NCBI GenBank assembly: GCA_036378175.1
Contig: DASUWY010000013.1
Span: forward strand, 1-36,766
Direction: 5' to 3'
Origin: Thermoleophilaceae bacterium
GTDB taxonomy: Bacteria; Actinomycetota; Thermoleophilia; Solirubrobacterales; Thermoleophilaceae
Length of the DNA: 36,766 nt
A program made the position numbers and the translations under genes. Below, in pieces: positions 23,987-31,592 of the stretch. The stretch's first letter is position 1. Every line of letters begins with the position of its first letter. Below the pieces are notes generated by a model, which saw nothing but the letters and a program-made list of their open reading frames with translations, made no database searches and was not told where the DNA came from.

Positions 23987-24829
23987 TCAGCCGGCGGGCT
24001 TGCGCTTCCATGCGCCGATCAGGAGCGGCCACATGAGCGCGTAATCGGGATGCTCGACCGTGTCGCGCGCGTATTCACGGGACCACTCGTCGAAGCCGGC
24101 GCGGGTGGTGAGGCCGAGCCTCACGGCGAGCGGGAGGATGCTCCGGTAGACCTCGGCGAAGAGCCAGGCGCCGCTCCGCATTGTCTCGAGACGGCCGGCG
24201 ACATCCGTGCCGTCGGCCGTCCCGATTCCCGCCTCCTGGAGGAGCAGTGGCAGCCGGCGCCCGATGTGGGGGTCGCATCCGCCCTCGGTGAACGCGGCCA
24301 TGATCACGCGCTTGAACTCCTGCACCGACTCGAGATCGGGCAGCACGTCGACGGCTCGCACGTCGTAGTCGTGCAGCACGAGATGGCCGCCGGGCGCGAC
24401 CGCGTCCCAGAGGCGCCGCACGGCAGCCACGGGATCGGGAAGGTGAAAGAGCACAAGCCGCGCGTACACGAGGTCGAAGGGCTCGGCGGAGATCGCGTCG
24501 CCCGACAGGAGGTCCACCTGCTCGAACGCGCAGTGGCCGTAGCCCGCGGCGAGCAGAAGCGCGAGCGCCTCGTCGCCAACGTCTGCGTCCACGTCGATGC
24601 CCGTCACTTGACCGGACGGGCCCACGCGCTCGGCCATCATGCGCATCGTGTGGCCGGGCCCGCAGCCGGCATCGAGGCAGCGCGCGCCCGGGCCGAGGGC
24701 CACCTGGTCGAAAAGGCGGTTGGTGGGAGCCTCCCACGCGCGCGCCTGCGCTCGCAGGCGCTCGTACTCGGTCACGTCCCGCGCCAGCACGTAGTCGTCC
24801 TCGAGGCGGGTACCGGCGAAAGCGCTCAT
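23987..24829 (-). CDS. class I SAM-dependent methyltransferase (UbiE-like fold)
   Basis: The 280-aa protein has motif I CLDAGCGPGHTMRMMAERV (51-69), an acidic second strand (GIDVDADVG), the DLVYARLVLFHLPDPVAAV post-motif and a GGHLVLHDYDV strand, a standard Methyltransf_11/25 core. The C-terminal 100 residues are specific and do not reveal the substrate. It sits between metK and priA, genes often closer together in actinobacteria, so it may be an insertion in that cluster. Its 255-nt upstream region contains a GAAA-capped hairpin and element copy B, so its expression could depend on RNA structure. No ribosome-binding site is seen before the ATG. Confidence 0.88.
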   Translation of the reverse strand: MSAFAGTRLEDDYVLARDVTEYERLRAQARAWEAPTNRLFDQVALGPGARCLDAGCGPGHTMRMMAERVGPSGQVTGIDVDADVGDEALALLLAAGYGHCAFEQVDLLSGDAISAEPFDLVYARLVLFHLPDPVAAVRRLWDAVAPGGHLVLHDYDVRAVDVLPDLESVQEFKRVIMAAFTEGGCDPHIGRRLPLLLQEAGIGTADGTDVAGRLETMRSGAWLFAEVYRSILPLAVRLGLTTRAGFDEWSREYARDTVEHPDYALMWPLLIGAWKRKPAG

Positions 24830-24859
24830 GCATGGGGAGACGGGGCGCTGGTGGTGTTT

Positions 24860-24884
24860 CGTCCTGTGACTTTCGTCACGGACG
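24860..24884 (-). promoter_or_regulatory. GAAA-tetraloop hairpin in the methyltransferase leader
   Basis: On the minus strand CGTCC and GTGAC, a GAAA loop, then GTCAC, one unpaired A and GGACG form a 10-bp hairpin capped by a GNRA tetraloop. It lies 30 nt upstream of the ATG of the methyltransferase gene and downstream of element copy B. The GNRA loop appears only in the minus-strand RNA; the plus-strand loop would be UUUC. Confidence 0.6.
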
Positions 24885-24889
24885 CGTAT

Positions 24890-25077
24890 GGAGTTGGAGT
24901 AGGGAGTGGGGAGTCTGGTCTCCGCGCCACCGCGTCCTAGTTCGGCGCGCCTACTGCAGCAATAAAGAGCGACATCATGGTGTGCCGCCTACAGCGGAAC
25001 CCACCCCTTATTGCTGCCGTAAGCGCTGCGAAGGAAGGAAGCGGTCCCCGGACGACCGCCCTCCCTACTCCAACTCC
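24890..25077 (-). repeat. intergenic element copy B, enclosed by a 17-bp inverted repeat
   Basis: The spacer between metK and the methyltransferase holds the second copy of the element at 18127-18270 (homology 24917-25026). Its arms (24956-24969 and 25004-25017, 34 nt apart) pair at all 14 positions when read on the minus strand, with two G-U pairs. The whole is bracketed by a perfect 17-bp inverted repeat (24890-24906 GGAGTTGGAGTAGGGAG and its reverse complement at 25061-25077), which could close the structure in RNA or mark a mobile-element boundary. The left bracket is part of four tandem GGAGTNN units (24890-24916). The right bracket reaches close to the metK stop. No open frame is shared with copy A. 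Confidence 0.75.
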
Positions 25078-25084
25078 CTACCCC

Positions 25085-26338
25085 CTACGAAGCCGTCGCC
25101 CGCGCTTCGAGCCCGGCAGCAGCGCGTAGCGCGTCTGCCTTATCGACCTTCTCCCACGTGAAATCGTGGTCCTCGCGGCCAAAGTGGCCGTAGGCGGCCG
25201 TCTTCTGGTAGATCGGACGGTGCAGGTCGAGGTACTTGCGGAAGGCGCCCGGGCGCAGATCGAAGTGCTCGTTGATGAGCGAGACGATCTGCGAGCGGGA
25301 GATGCGCTCGGTGCCGAAGGTGTCGACCATCACCGACACCGGGTGCGCGACGCCGATGGCGTACGCCACCTGCACCTCGCAGCGATCGGCAAGCCCCGCG
25401 GCAACCACGTTCTTCGCCACGTAGCGCGCGGCGTACGCGGCGGAGCGGTCGACCTTCGACGGGTCCTTGCCGGAGAACGCCCCGCCGCCGTGGCGGGCAG
25501 CGCCGCCATAGGTGTCGACGATGATCTTGCGCCCGGTGAGCCCGCAGTCGCCCATCGGGCCGCCGATCTCGAACTTGCCCGTGGGGTTCACGAGGAAGTT
25601 CCGATCGCTGTTCAGCTTCTTCTCGTCGTACAGCTCGGCCGGCAGGATCGGGTGGAGCACGTGCTCCCACAGGTCGGGCTTGATCAGCGTGTCCGAGTCC
25701 ACGCCCGGCTTGTGCTGGGTCGAGATCAGCACCTTCTCGATCTCGATCGGGCGGCTGTTCTCGTAGCGCACCGTCACCTGCGTCTTGCCGTCGGGCCGCA
25801 GGTACGGCATCACGTCGCCGCGACGCACCTCGGCCAGGCGGTGCGAGAGCTTGTGCGCGAGCGAGATCGGCATCGGCATCAGCTCGGGGGTCTCGCGCGT
25901 GGCGTAGCCGAACATCATGCCCTGGTCGCCGGCGCCGGCGACGTCCATCTCGTCATTGTCATCCGCGCTCGTGCGGCGCTCGTACGCCTGATCCACGCCC
26001 TGGGCGATGTCAGGCGACTGCTCGTCAATGGCCGTGATCACGGCGCACGTGTCGCAGTCGAAGCCGTAGGCCGCGTTGTCGTAGCCGATCTTGCGAATGG
26101 TCTCGCGCGCGATCTTGGGGATGTCCACGTAGGTCTGCGTCGAGATCTCGCCGGACACCACCACGAGGCCCGTGTTCACGAGCGTCTCGCAGGCCACACG
26201 GCCGTTCGGGTCGTCTCGCATGACGGCGTCGAGCACGCCGTCGGAGATCTGGTCGGCCATTTTGTCCGGGTGGCCTTCGGTGACCGACTCGGACGTGAAC
26301 AGGAACTCGTTATCTGAAAGGTCGTCGTACTGGCTCAT
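25085..26338 (-). CDS. metK: S-adenosylmethionine synthetase
   Basis: The 417-aa enzyme makes SAM from methionine and ATP. It contains [24 protein letters not shown] (14-37, split here across the ATP site), [12 protein letters not shown], the [26 protein letters not shown]-loop-like region and the typical three-domain length. The ATG at 26338 overlaps the stop of the DUF3352 gene by 4 nt (ATGA), so it is coupled to the cmk-der-DUF3352 genes. Directly downstream is the structured spacer followed by a SAM-dependent methyltransferase. Confidence 0.97.
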   Translation of the reverse strand: MSQYDDLSDNEFLFTSESVTEGHPDKMADQISDGVLDAVMRDDPNGRVACETLVNTGLVVVSGEISTQTYVDIPKIARETIRKIGYDNAAYGFDCDTCAVITAIDEQSPDIAQGVDQAYERRTSADDNDEMDVAGAGDQGMMFGYATRETPELMPMPISLAHKLSHRLAEVRRGDVMPYLRPDGKTQVTVRYENSRPIEIEKVLISTQHKPGVDSDTLIKPDLWEHVLHPILPAELYDEKKLNSDRNFLVNPTGKFEIGGPMGDCGLTGRKIIVDTYGGAARHGGGAFSGKDPSKVDRSAAYAARYVAKNVVAAGLADRCEVQVAYAIGVAHPVSVMVDTFGTERISRSQIVSLINEHFDLRPGAFRKYLDLHRPIYQKTAAYGHFGREDHDFTWEKVDKADALRAAAGLEARATAS

Positions 26339-27891
26339 GGGTTCTTCAGGCGCAACTCCGCGTCGATGTCATTGCCCTCGCGTGACAGCACACCGCCGGC
26401 AGCGCCGATCTTCTGCAGGTCGTCACGGACCGCTGCGTACGTGGGATTGGACCCGAGTCCGGCCTGGTCCGCGAGCGCGAGGAGCTTCTCCAAGTCGAGG
26501 AAGACTAGCGCTGACGCGTCCTTCGGTCGGTCTCCGAGCACAGCCTTGAAGTCCTTCGACTGGTCGAGGTGCGCGCCCTTCTTCGCATCCGCAATGCCGC
26601 TCAGCGCGGTGGAGAGCACCAGATCACCGTCGAAGGCGGCGTAACTCAGCTGGAGCCCGGGCGTGAGACTCGCGGTCATCGCGGTCACGCCGTTCACCGT
26701 CTGCGCGCCGAAGGTCGGTGCCACGCCGCTCGCCTCGGGGTTGAGCAGCTTGATCAGCACGGGCTGCAGCCGACCGAGCACGTTGAGCGACTGCTGCGCC
26801 GGCACGTCGCCCGCGTCGAGCGTGAGCGTGGGCCCCGGTGTGATGGAGAGGCCGCTGTCGCCGCCGAGGAGCGGCAGAAGATCGCGCTGCAGGTTCACCC
26901 CCTCCCGCTGCGCCTGAGTGGCGAAGCTCTGGAGCGCCGTGCCGATCGCCGAGCTGGGCGACGCCATCAGGTCCTGCAGCACGCACCCGGCGCCGGCCAT
27001 GCCAAGGAACAGCGCGGGGCGCGCAGGCGCCTTCGACAGCAGCGTGTCCCCCTTGCCGGTGGTGCCGCTGCAGCCGCTGCCGGCCGCCGGCCCCGCCGTG
27101 GCGCGCGCCCGGAAGGCGAGGCGCATGAGCTTGCCGTTGTCGCCGAAGCCAACCGCCGCGGACTGGAAGGAGGGCACGCGAGCGAGGCCGGCCAGGATGG
27201 CGCTAGGGCCGGCGAGGTGCGCGTTCAGCCACGGCTGCGACAGCCAGGCGTTGCCCACCCGGTCGCTCGGCAGACCACCCACCAGGTCGGAGTAGGTCGA
27301 GTTCTTCGCCAGCGAGGCCGCCGGCTTGGAGCGAAGGTCGAGCGCCGAGTGCACCGCGCCTGGCGCGCCGACCAGCGCCCAGCCGCCGCTCACGCCGGCG
27401 ACCGAGCCGCCGCCCACATCGCGGAGCAGCGTGCCGCGGTACGGCTGCGGCGGAGAAGAGCCGGCCGCACGCGAGATCGCTCGCAGCGCCGCCTTCTCGT
27501 CGCGCGCGCGGAAGAGCAGAAGCTTCTGCCCGCTGCCCGGGAGCTCCGCGTACGCGGCCTCGTTCCCGAGCCACGGCCGCACGTCCCGCTCGAGCGTGAG
27601 CCGGCCGAGCGTGCTGCTCGTCGTCGCGGCGAACAGCGCGTCACGGAGCTGGCCGGCGAGCGGGAGCTTGCTCATCGCGTCGGCGGTGTGCTTCCACTGC
27701 GCCGCGCCCTTGCTGGTGCCGAGGTTGAGGTAGATCAGCGCGTCCGCGGGCACCATCGCGGCGGCGTTATCGGGCGGCGGCGGAGGCGAGCCTCCGATGA
27801 ACGCGCGCGCAAGACCCACGCCGAGGAGCACGGCCACGATCGCCGAGGCCACGATTCTCCTCACCAGGTACTTGCGCTTCGTCTCCGTCAT
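26335..27891 (-). CDS. DUF3352-type membrane-anchored extracytoplasmic protein
   Basis: The 518-aa protein begins with a basic segment ([11 protein letters not shown]) and one hydrophobic helix (about 12-31), then a proline-rich linker ([10 protein letters not shown]) and a large polar domain outside the membrane. The content ([13 protein letters not shown] near 46-58, repeated Ala/Gly/Leu-rich segments and a C-terminal [17 protein letters not shown]) matches the uncharacterised DUF3352 family, whose function is unknown. It overlaps der by 4 nt upstream and metK by 4 nt downstream, so it is fully embedded in a housekeeping operon. Two cysteines (in GSGCSG and GAGCVLQ) could form a disulfide (inference). 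Confidence 0.8.
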   Translation of the reverse strand: MTETKRKYLVRRIVASAIVAVLLGVGLARAFIGGSPPPPPDNAAAMVPADALIYLNLGTSKGAAQWKHTADAMSKLPLAGQLRDALFAATTSSTLGRLTLERDVRPWLGNEAAYAELPGSGQKLLLFRARDEKAALRAISRAAGSSPPQPYRGTLLRDVGGGSVAGVSGGWALVGAPGAVHSALDLRSKPAASLAKNSTYSDLVGGLPSDRVGNAWLSQPWLNAHLAGPSAILAGLARVPSFQSAAVGFGDNGKLMRLAFRARATAGPAAGSGCSGTTGKGDTLLSKAPARPALFLGMAGAGCVLQDLMASPSSAIGTALQSFATQAQREGVNLQRDLLPLLGGDSGLSITPGPTLTLDAGDVPAQQSLNVLGRLQPVLIKLLNPEASGVAPTFGAQTVNGVTAMTASLTPGLQLSYAAFDGDLVLSTALSGIADAKKGAHLDQSKDFKAVLGDRPKDASALVFLDLEKLLALADQAGLGSNPTYAAVRDDLQKIGAAGGVLSREGNDIDAELRLKNP

Positions 27892-29213
27892 GCCCGTCCT
27901 CCCCCTCGCGTGTGGCGTCCCTGCCGCTCCCGGTAGTCGATCACCAGCGGCACTCCCTCGAGGCCGTAGCGCTCGCGGAGGCGATTCTCCAGGAAATACG
28001 CGTAGTCACGCGTCAGTCGGCCGCGATCGGAGACCTGGATGGCGAAGCGCGGCGGGCTCGTCTCGTACTGGGTCATGTAGTACATGCGCAGCCGGCGGCC
28101 GCGGACCGTCGGCGGCTGGCGGATCGCCTGAATGTCGGAGAGGAAGCGGTTCAGCTCGGCGGTGGGGATCCGCTGCGCGGCCCTGTCCCCCAATTCGAGC
28201 GCCTCGTAGAGAAGCCGACGGACATTCCGGCCCGTCTTCGCCGAGGCGGTGATCACCTTCGGGCGAAGCCGAATGCGCTGCGAGAGGCGCGCCCGCGCGT
28301 GCTCGAGGTCCACGTCGCCCACGTCCCACTTGTTCAGCACGACGATCGTGGCGCAGCCGGACTTCATCGCCAGCTCGGCCACGCTCAGGTCCTGGCTCGT
28401 CACGCCCTCGCTCGCGTCGCACACCACGAGGGCCACATCCGCGCGCTCCGCCGCACGTTCCGATCTCAGCTGCGCGTAGTAGTCGACTGTTCCGGCCACC
28501 TTGCCCCTCCGCCTCAGGCCCGCCGTGTCCACGAGCAGGATCTCGCGTCCATCGAGCTCCAGGCGCGTGTCGATCGCGTCCCTGGTTGTACCCGCCTGCT
28601 CGCTAACAATCACCCGCTCGGCGCCGAGAAATGCGTTCACGAGCGAGGACTTTCCGACGTTGGGCCGGCCGATCACGGCAAGGCGCAGTGCCTTTTCCTC
28701 TTCCCTTTCGGGCGCTTGCTCGAGGTGCTCGGCCACGCGGTCGAGAAGGTCGCCCGTGCCTAGGCCGTGCTGGGCGGACACGGGCACGGGGTCGCCGAGA
28801 CCGAGCGCGTGGAACTCCGCAGCGTCCGGCAGGGCGCTCGGGCCGTCGATCTTGTTGGCGGCCACGATCACGGGGATCGGCGAGCGGCGAAGCTCGTTGG
28901 CCAGCTCGGCGTCGCCCGGGCGCAGGCCCGCGCGCGCATCGACGACGAGCACCGCGAGGTCGGACTCGGCTATGGCGTTGCGCGCCTGCTGCTGAACCGC
29001 GCGCGCGAGGTTGTCGGTCTCCTCCAGGTCCACGCCCCCGGTGTCCACCAGCACGAAGCGCCGGCCGTTCCACTCGGACTCGATCTCCTTGCGGTCGCGC
29101 GTCACGCCCGGCTGCTCGTGCACCACCGCCTCGCGCGTCTCGGTGAGCCTGTTGACGAGCGTGGACTTGCCCACGTTCGGGTAGCCGACGACGGCCACCT
29201 TCGGAAGCGCCAT
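27888..29213 (-). CDS. der: ribosome biogenesis GTPase Der (EngA)
   Basis: The 441-aa protein has two tandem GTPase domains and a C-terminal KH-like domain, the unique Der arrangement needed for 50S assembly. G1 motifs are GYPNVGKST (10-18) and GRPNVGKSS (182-190). G3 motifs are DTGG (57-60) and DTAG (229-232). G4 motifs are NKID (120-123) and NKWD (294-297). The KH-like domain occupies about 350-435. It follows cmk by 9 nt and overlaps the DUF3352 gene by 4 nt. Confidence 0.97.
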   Translation of the reverse strand: MALPKVAVVGYPNVGKSTLVNRLTETREAVVHEQPGVTRDRKEIESEWNGRRFVLVDTGGVDLEETDNLARAVQQQARNAIAESDLAVLVVDARAGLRPGDAELANELRRSPIPVIVAANKIDGPSALPDAAEFHALGLGDPVPVSAQHGLGTGDLLDRVAEHLEQAPEREEEKALRLAVIGRPNVGKSSLVNAFLGAERVIVSEQAGTTRDAIDTRLELDGREILLVDTAGLRRRGKVAGTVDYYAQLRSERAAERADVALVVCDASEGVTSQDLSVAELAMKSGCATIVVLNKWDVGDVDLEHARARLSQRIRLRPKVITASAKTGRNVRRLLYEALELGDRAAQRIPTAELNRFLSDIQAIRQPPTVRGRRLRMYYMTQYETSPPRFAIQVSDRGRLTRDYAYFLENRLRERYGLEGVPLVIDYRERQGRHTRGGGRA

Positions 29214-29222
29214 GGATGCTCG

Positions 29223-29846
29223 CTACCTCGTCTTGGCGGCCTTGCGGACCAGCCCGACGATCTGCGTGATCACGTCCTCGGCCGGGCGGCCGGTGGAGTC
29301 GAGCTCGATCGAGTCGGGCGCCGCGCGCAGCGGTGAGTGCTCGCGCTCCTGGTCCTGCTGGTCGCGCAGCGTCTGGTCGCGCAGCACCGTCTGCCAGTCG
29401 GCGCCGAGCTCGGCCGCCCGTCGCCGTGCGCGCTCCTCGGGGCTCGCCGTGAGGAAGATCTTCAGTTCGGCGTCTGGCTTCACCACGGTGCCGATGTCGC
29501 GCCCTTCCGCAACCCAGTCGCCCTGTTCGAGCAGTGCCTTTTGCTTCCTCACGAGAGCCTGCCGGACGGCCTGGTCGGTTGCGATCTTGGACGCCGCCTC
29601 GGATACGGTGGGCGAGCGGATCGCGTCCGTCACGTCGGTGCCGTTCACGAGCACGCGCGCGCCGAGCTGGATGTCCATCCCGTCCGCCACCTCCGCGACG
29701 CTGCGATCGCCGCGCCCCATCGCGGCCAGCGCGGCCGCCCGGTACATCGCGCCGGAGTCGAGATAGGTGAAGCCGAGCCGCTCAGCGACCCCGCGAGCAA
29801 CTGTGGACTTGCCCGCCCCGGCGGGCCCATCGATCGCGATGACCAT
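29223..29846 (-). CDS. cmk: cytidylate kinase
   Basis: The 207-aa kinase phosphorylates CMP and dCMP. Walker A is GPAGAGKST (7-15). It is followed by DSGAMYRAAAL (about 30-40), the NMP-binding region with VSEAASKIATDQAVRQALVRKQK, and the conserved VAEGRDIGTVV segment. The ATG at 29846 matches the family N terminus (MVIAIDGPAGAGKS); an extension of 20 codons upstream is not conserved and is rejected. It is slightly shorter than the usual 220-230 residues. It heads the cmk-der-DUF3352-metK run. The aroA gene that often precedes cmk is 3 kb away. Confidence 0.96.
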   Translation of the reverse strand: MVIAIDGPAGAGKSTVARGVAERLGFTYLDSGAMYRAAALAAMGRGDRSVAEVADGMDIQLGARVLVNGTDVTDAIRSPTVSEAASKIATDQAVRQALVRKQKALLEQGDWVAEGRDIGTVVKPDAELKIFLTASPEERARRRAAELGADWQTVLRDQTLRDQQDQEREHSPLRAAPDSIELDSTGRPAEDVITQIVGLVRKAAKTR

Positions 29847-29967
29847 CGGGCCGAAGGCTACTTGCGCGCACAGCCGACGGGACTGGTCGGGCGCCGGTGT
29901 ACGCAAGAACGACCCAGCCGACTATCGCCGTCGCCTCGACGGCAAGGCCGATTCGCATCCCAAGGTC

Positions 29968-30123
29968 TTAAACCAAGTCGGATAGCGCCAAGATCGCGTC
30001 CCCCCAGCCGCGGTCCGTCTCGAGGAGCGTGACGAACGCCCACGGCAGGATCGGCACCAGCGCGAGGCTCGTGAGGACCAAGACCTCCGTTCCACTGCGT
30101 GGCTGGTTAGTTCGATCGTCCAT
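29968..30123 (-). CDS. possible small single-pass membrane protein
   Basis: A 51-residue frame begins MDDRTNQPRSGTEVLVL and contains one strongly hydrophobic stretch (about 13-33, VLVLTSLALVPILPWAFVTLL), then a polar tail. It sits in the 470-nt region between cmk and the diguanylate cyclase, which otherwise holds only a hairpin. There is no ribosome-binding site, and longer in-frame starts exist further upstream that read through the hairpin. No family is recognised. Coding status is uncertain; the clean hydrophobic pattern is the only support. Confidence 0.35.
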   Translation of the reverse strand: MDDRTNQPRSGTEVLVLTSLALVPILPWAFVTLLETDRGWGDAILALSDLV

Positions 30124-30175
30124 CAGCAGCGCAAGGCACAGGCAACCGCCGGCGCCTTGCCCCATGGTGTGATCG

Positions 30176-30222
30176 AGGTGTCTCCATTCACCTGTCATAT
30201 GCGCAGGCGAATGGAGACACCT
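30176..30222. promoter_or_regulatory. 14-bp perfect inverted repeat in the cmk / diguanylate-cyclase spacer
   Basis: AGGTGTCTCCATTC (30176-30189) and its exact reverse complement (30209-30222) enclose a 19-nt loop in which CCTG and CAGG can pair further. It lies 94 nt upstream of the PAS-GGDEF start and 330 nt upstream of cmk, in a region that must hold divergent promoters. Possible roles are an mRNA leader hairpin, a terminator for a short transcript or a regulator-binding site. There is no U-run. Confidence 0.7.
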
Positions 30223-30316
30223 GGTCGGGTGGCGCCAGCGACGGTCGCGATCTATGAGAGTCACGCAACCGGGACTCAGGTTCTGGCGCGCTTGCACCGA
30301 AATACGACGTGCAGCC

Positions 30317-31468
30317 ATGCGTCCGTCGGCTCACAGATCGCGCGCACCTGAGCACACCGACTATCGGGAGCTCGTCGAGCGCATTCCAGCCGTGAGCTAC
30401 ACGGCGGACTTCGGATCGACCTGCGAGTGGCAATTTGTGAGCCCGCAGGTCGAGCAGCTGCTCGGCTACACGCCCGACGAATGGCGCGCCGACCCCGGGC
30501 TGTGGTTCAGGCTCGTCCACCCGGATGACCGCGAGGCGGTGCTCGAGGCGGAGTCGCGGACGTTCCGCGACGGCACCCCCTTCTCCTGCGAGTACCGCCT
30601 GCTCGACCGTCGCGGCAACGAGGTGTGGGTGCGCGACGACGCCGTGGTGCTCGTGGACGAGCAGGGCGGGCGAATGCTCCAGGGGATTCTCCTCGACATC
30701 ACGCCCCAGAAGCGAGCGGAGGAGCGGCTTCTCTACCTCGCGGACCACGACTCCCTCACGGGCCTTCACAACCGCCGCCGCTTCTTCCACGAGCTCGACG
30801 CTTATCTCGCCTGGAGCGAGCGCCACGGCGACCCCGGCGCGGTCCTCCTGCTCGACGTCGACCGCCTGAAGCAGGTGAATGACACGCACGGCCACGAGGC
30901 GGGCGACGAGCTGCTCAAGCACGTCGCCGAGGTCCTCGCCGGCCGCGTGCGCCAGACGGACACCGTCGGGCGCCTTGGAGGCGACGAGTTCGTCGTGTTG
31001 CTGCGCGGCGTCGAGCCCGCGCAGGCGCGCGAGCTGGCGCGCGAGATCCCGGAGCTCGTGGAACGCACGCCGGTGCAGATCGGAGACGAGCTGATCAGCG
31101 CGACCACCAGCATCGGAACCGCGCTGATCGAGCCGGGGAAGCGCTTGCAGGCGGACGCGGTGGTGCGCGAGGCCGACGCTTCGATGTACCGGTCGAAGAC
31201 GAGCGGCAGGGTCCGCCGCGCCAGCCGCGAGACGGAGCAGGAGCGGCCGAGGCTTGCGCCCGGAGACGAAGAAGGTTCGGAGCTCGAGTCACTGATCCTC
31301 GCCGTCGAGGACGACCTCCGCGAGAACTCCCGCATCCGCGACGAGCTGCGCGAGCGCTACGGCGGCGCGCTTCCCAACTTCGTGGCGGCGCTTCTGGCCC
31401 AGATGGACGAGACGGCGGCGCGCGGGCTGCACACGCTCGGCCGGCTACGCGCGTACGCCCGGCGCTAG
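30317..31468 (+). CDS. PAS-GGDEF diguanylate cyclase
   Basis: The 383-aa protein combines an N-terminal PAS fold (about 16-125; RELVERIPAVSYTADF, PDEWRADPGLWFRLVHPDD, then a PAC-like EYRLLDRRGNEVWVRDDAV segment) with a GGDEF domain (about 140-305). The active-site GGDEF is intact (about residues 221-225), so it should make c-di-GMP from GTP. An RxxD inhibitory site (RQTD) lies five residues before it, which predicts product feedback. There are no membrane helices, so it is cytosolic. A C-terminal charged region of about 80 residues is unassigned. The ATG at 30317 is preferred for closeness to the PAS domain; an ATG 63 nt upstream would add an Arg-rich leader. Confidence 0.92.
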   Translation: MRPSAHRSRAPEHTDYRELVERIPAVSYTADFGSTCEWQFVSPQVEQLLGYTPDEWRADPGLWFRLVHPDDREAVLEAESRTFRDGTPFSCEYRLLDRRGNEVWVRDDAVVLVDEQGGRMLQGILLDITPQKRAEERLLYLADHDSLTGLHNRRRFFHELDAYLAWSERHGDPGAVLLLDVDRLKQVNDTHGHEAGDELLKHVAEVLAGRVRQTDTVGRLGGDEFVVLLRGVEPAQARELAREIPELVERTPVQIGDELISATTSIGTALIEPGKRLQADAVVREADASMYRSKTSGRVRRASRETEQERPRLAPGDEEGSELESLILAVEDDLRENSRIRDELRERYGGALPNFVAALLAQMDETAARGLHTLGRLRAYARR

Positions 31469-31490
31469 CCCGCTGCTAGGGTCTCCCGCG

Positions 31491-31512
31491 TCGGGTGCCC
31501 TCTGGCATCCGA
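31491..31512 (+). terminator. hairpin after the diguanylate cyclase gene
   Basis: TCGGGTGCC and GGCATCCGA pair at nine positions (one G-U) around a CTCT tetraloop, 22 nt after the GGDEF gene stop. A pyrimidine-rich stretch (TTCCTTCCTC) follows 4 nt later. This fits a weak intrinsic terminator, or a leader hairpin of the helicase gene 80 nt further on. Confidence 0.55.
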
Positions 31513-31592
31513 GAGGTTCCTTCCTCATGTGCGCTCCACGCGCGGCCGGGGTTGTCGGATCTCCCCGTCGCATTCAAATCAGGAGCAATCGC

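Noticed and set aside
24890-25077. Simple MITE with target-site duplication
   Set aside because: The 17-bp inverted repeat looks like a transposon end, but the flanks show no clear duplication and copy A lacks the same bracket. It is kept only as an alternative to a leader RNA.
30223-30316. c-di-GMP riboswitch upstream of the GGDEF gene
   Set aside because: A CACGCAA stretch resembles part of the GEMM core, but the two-stem arrangement and other conserved bases are missing.
29968-30318. Longer 116-aa version of the small membrane ORF
   Set aside because: The N-terminal half is basic and unstructured, reads through the 14-bp hairpin and overlaps the start region of the divergent GGDEF gene.
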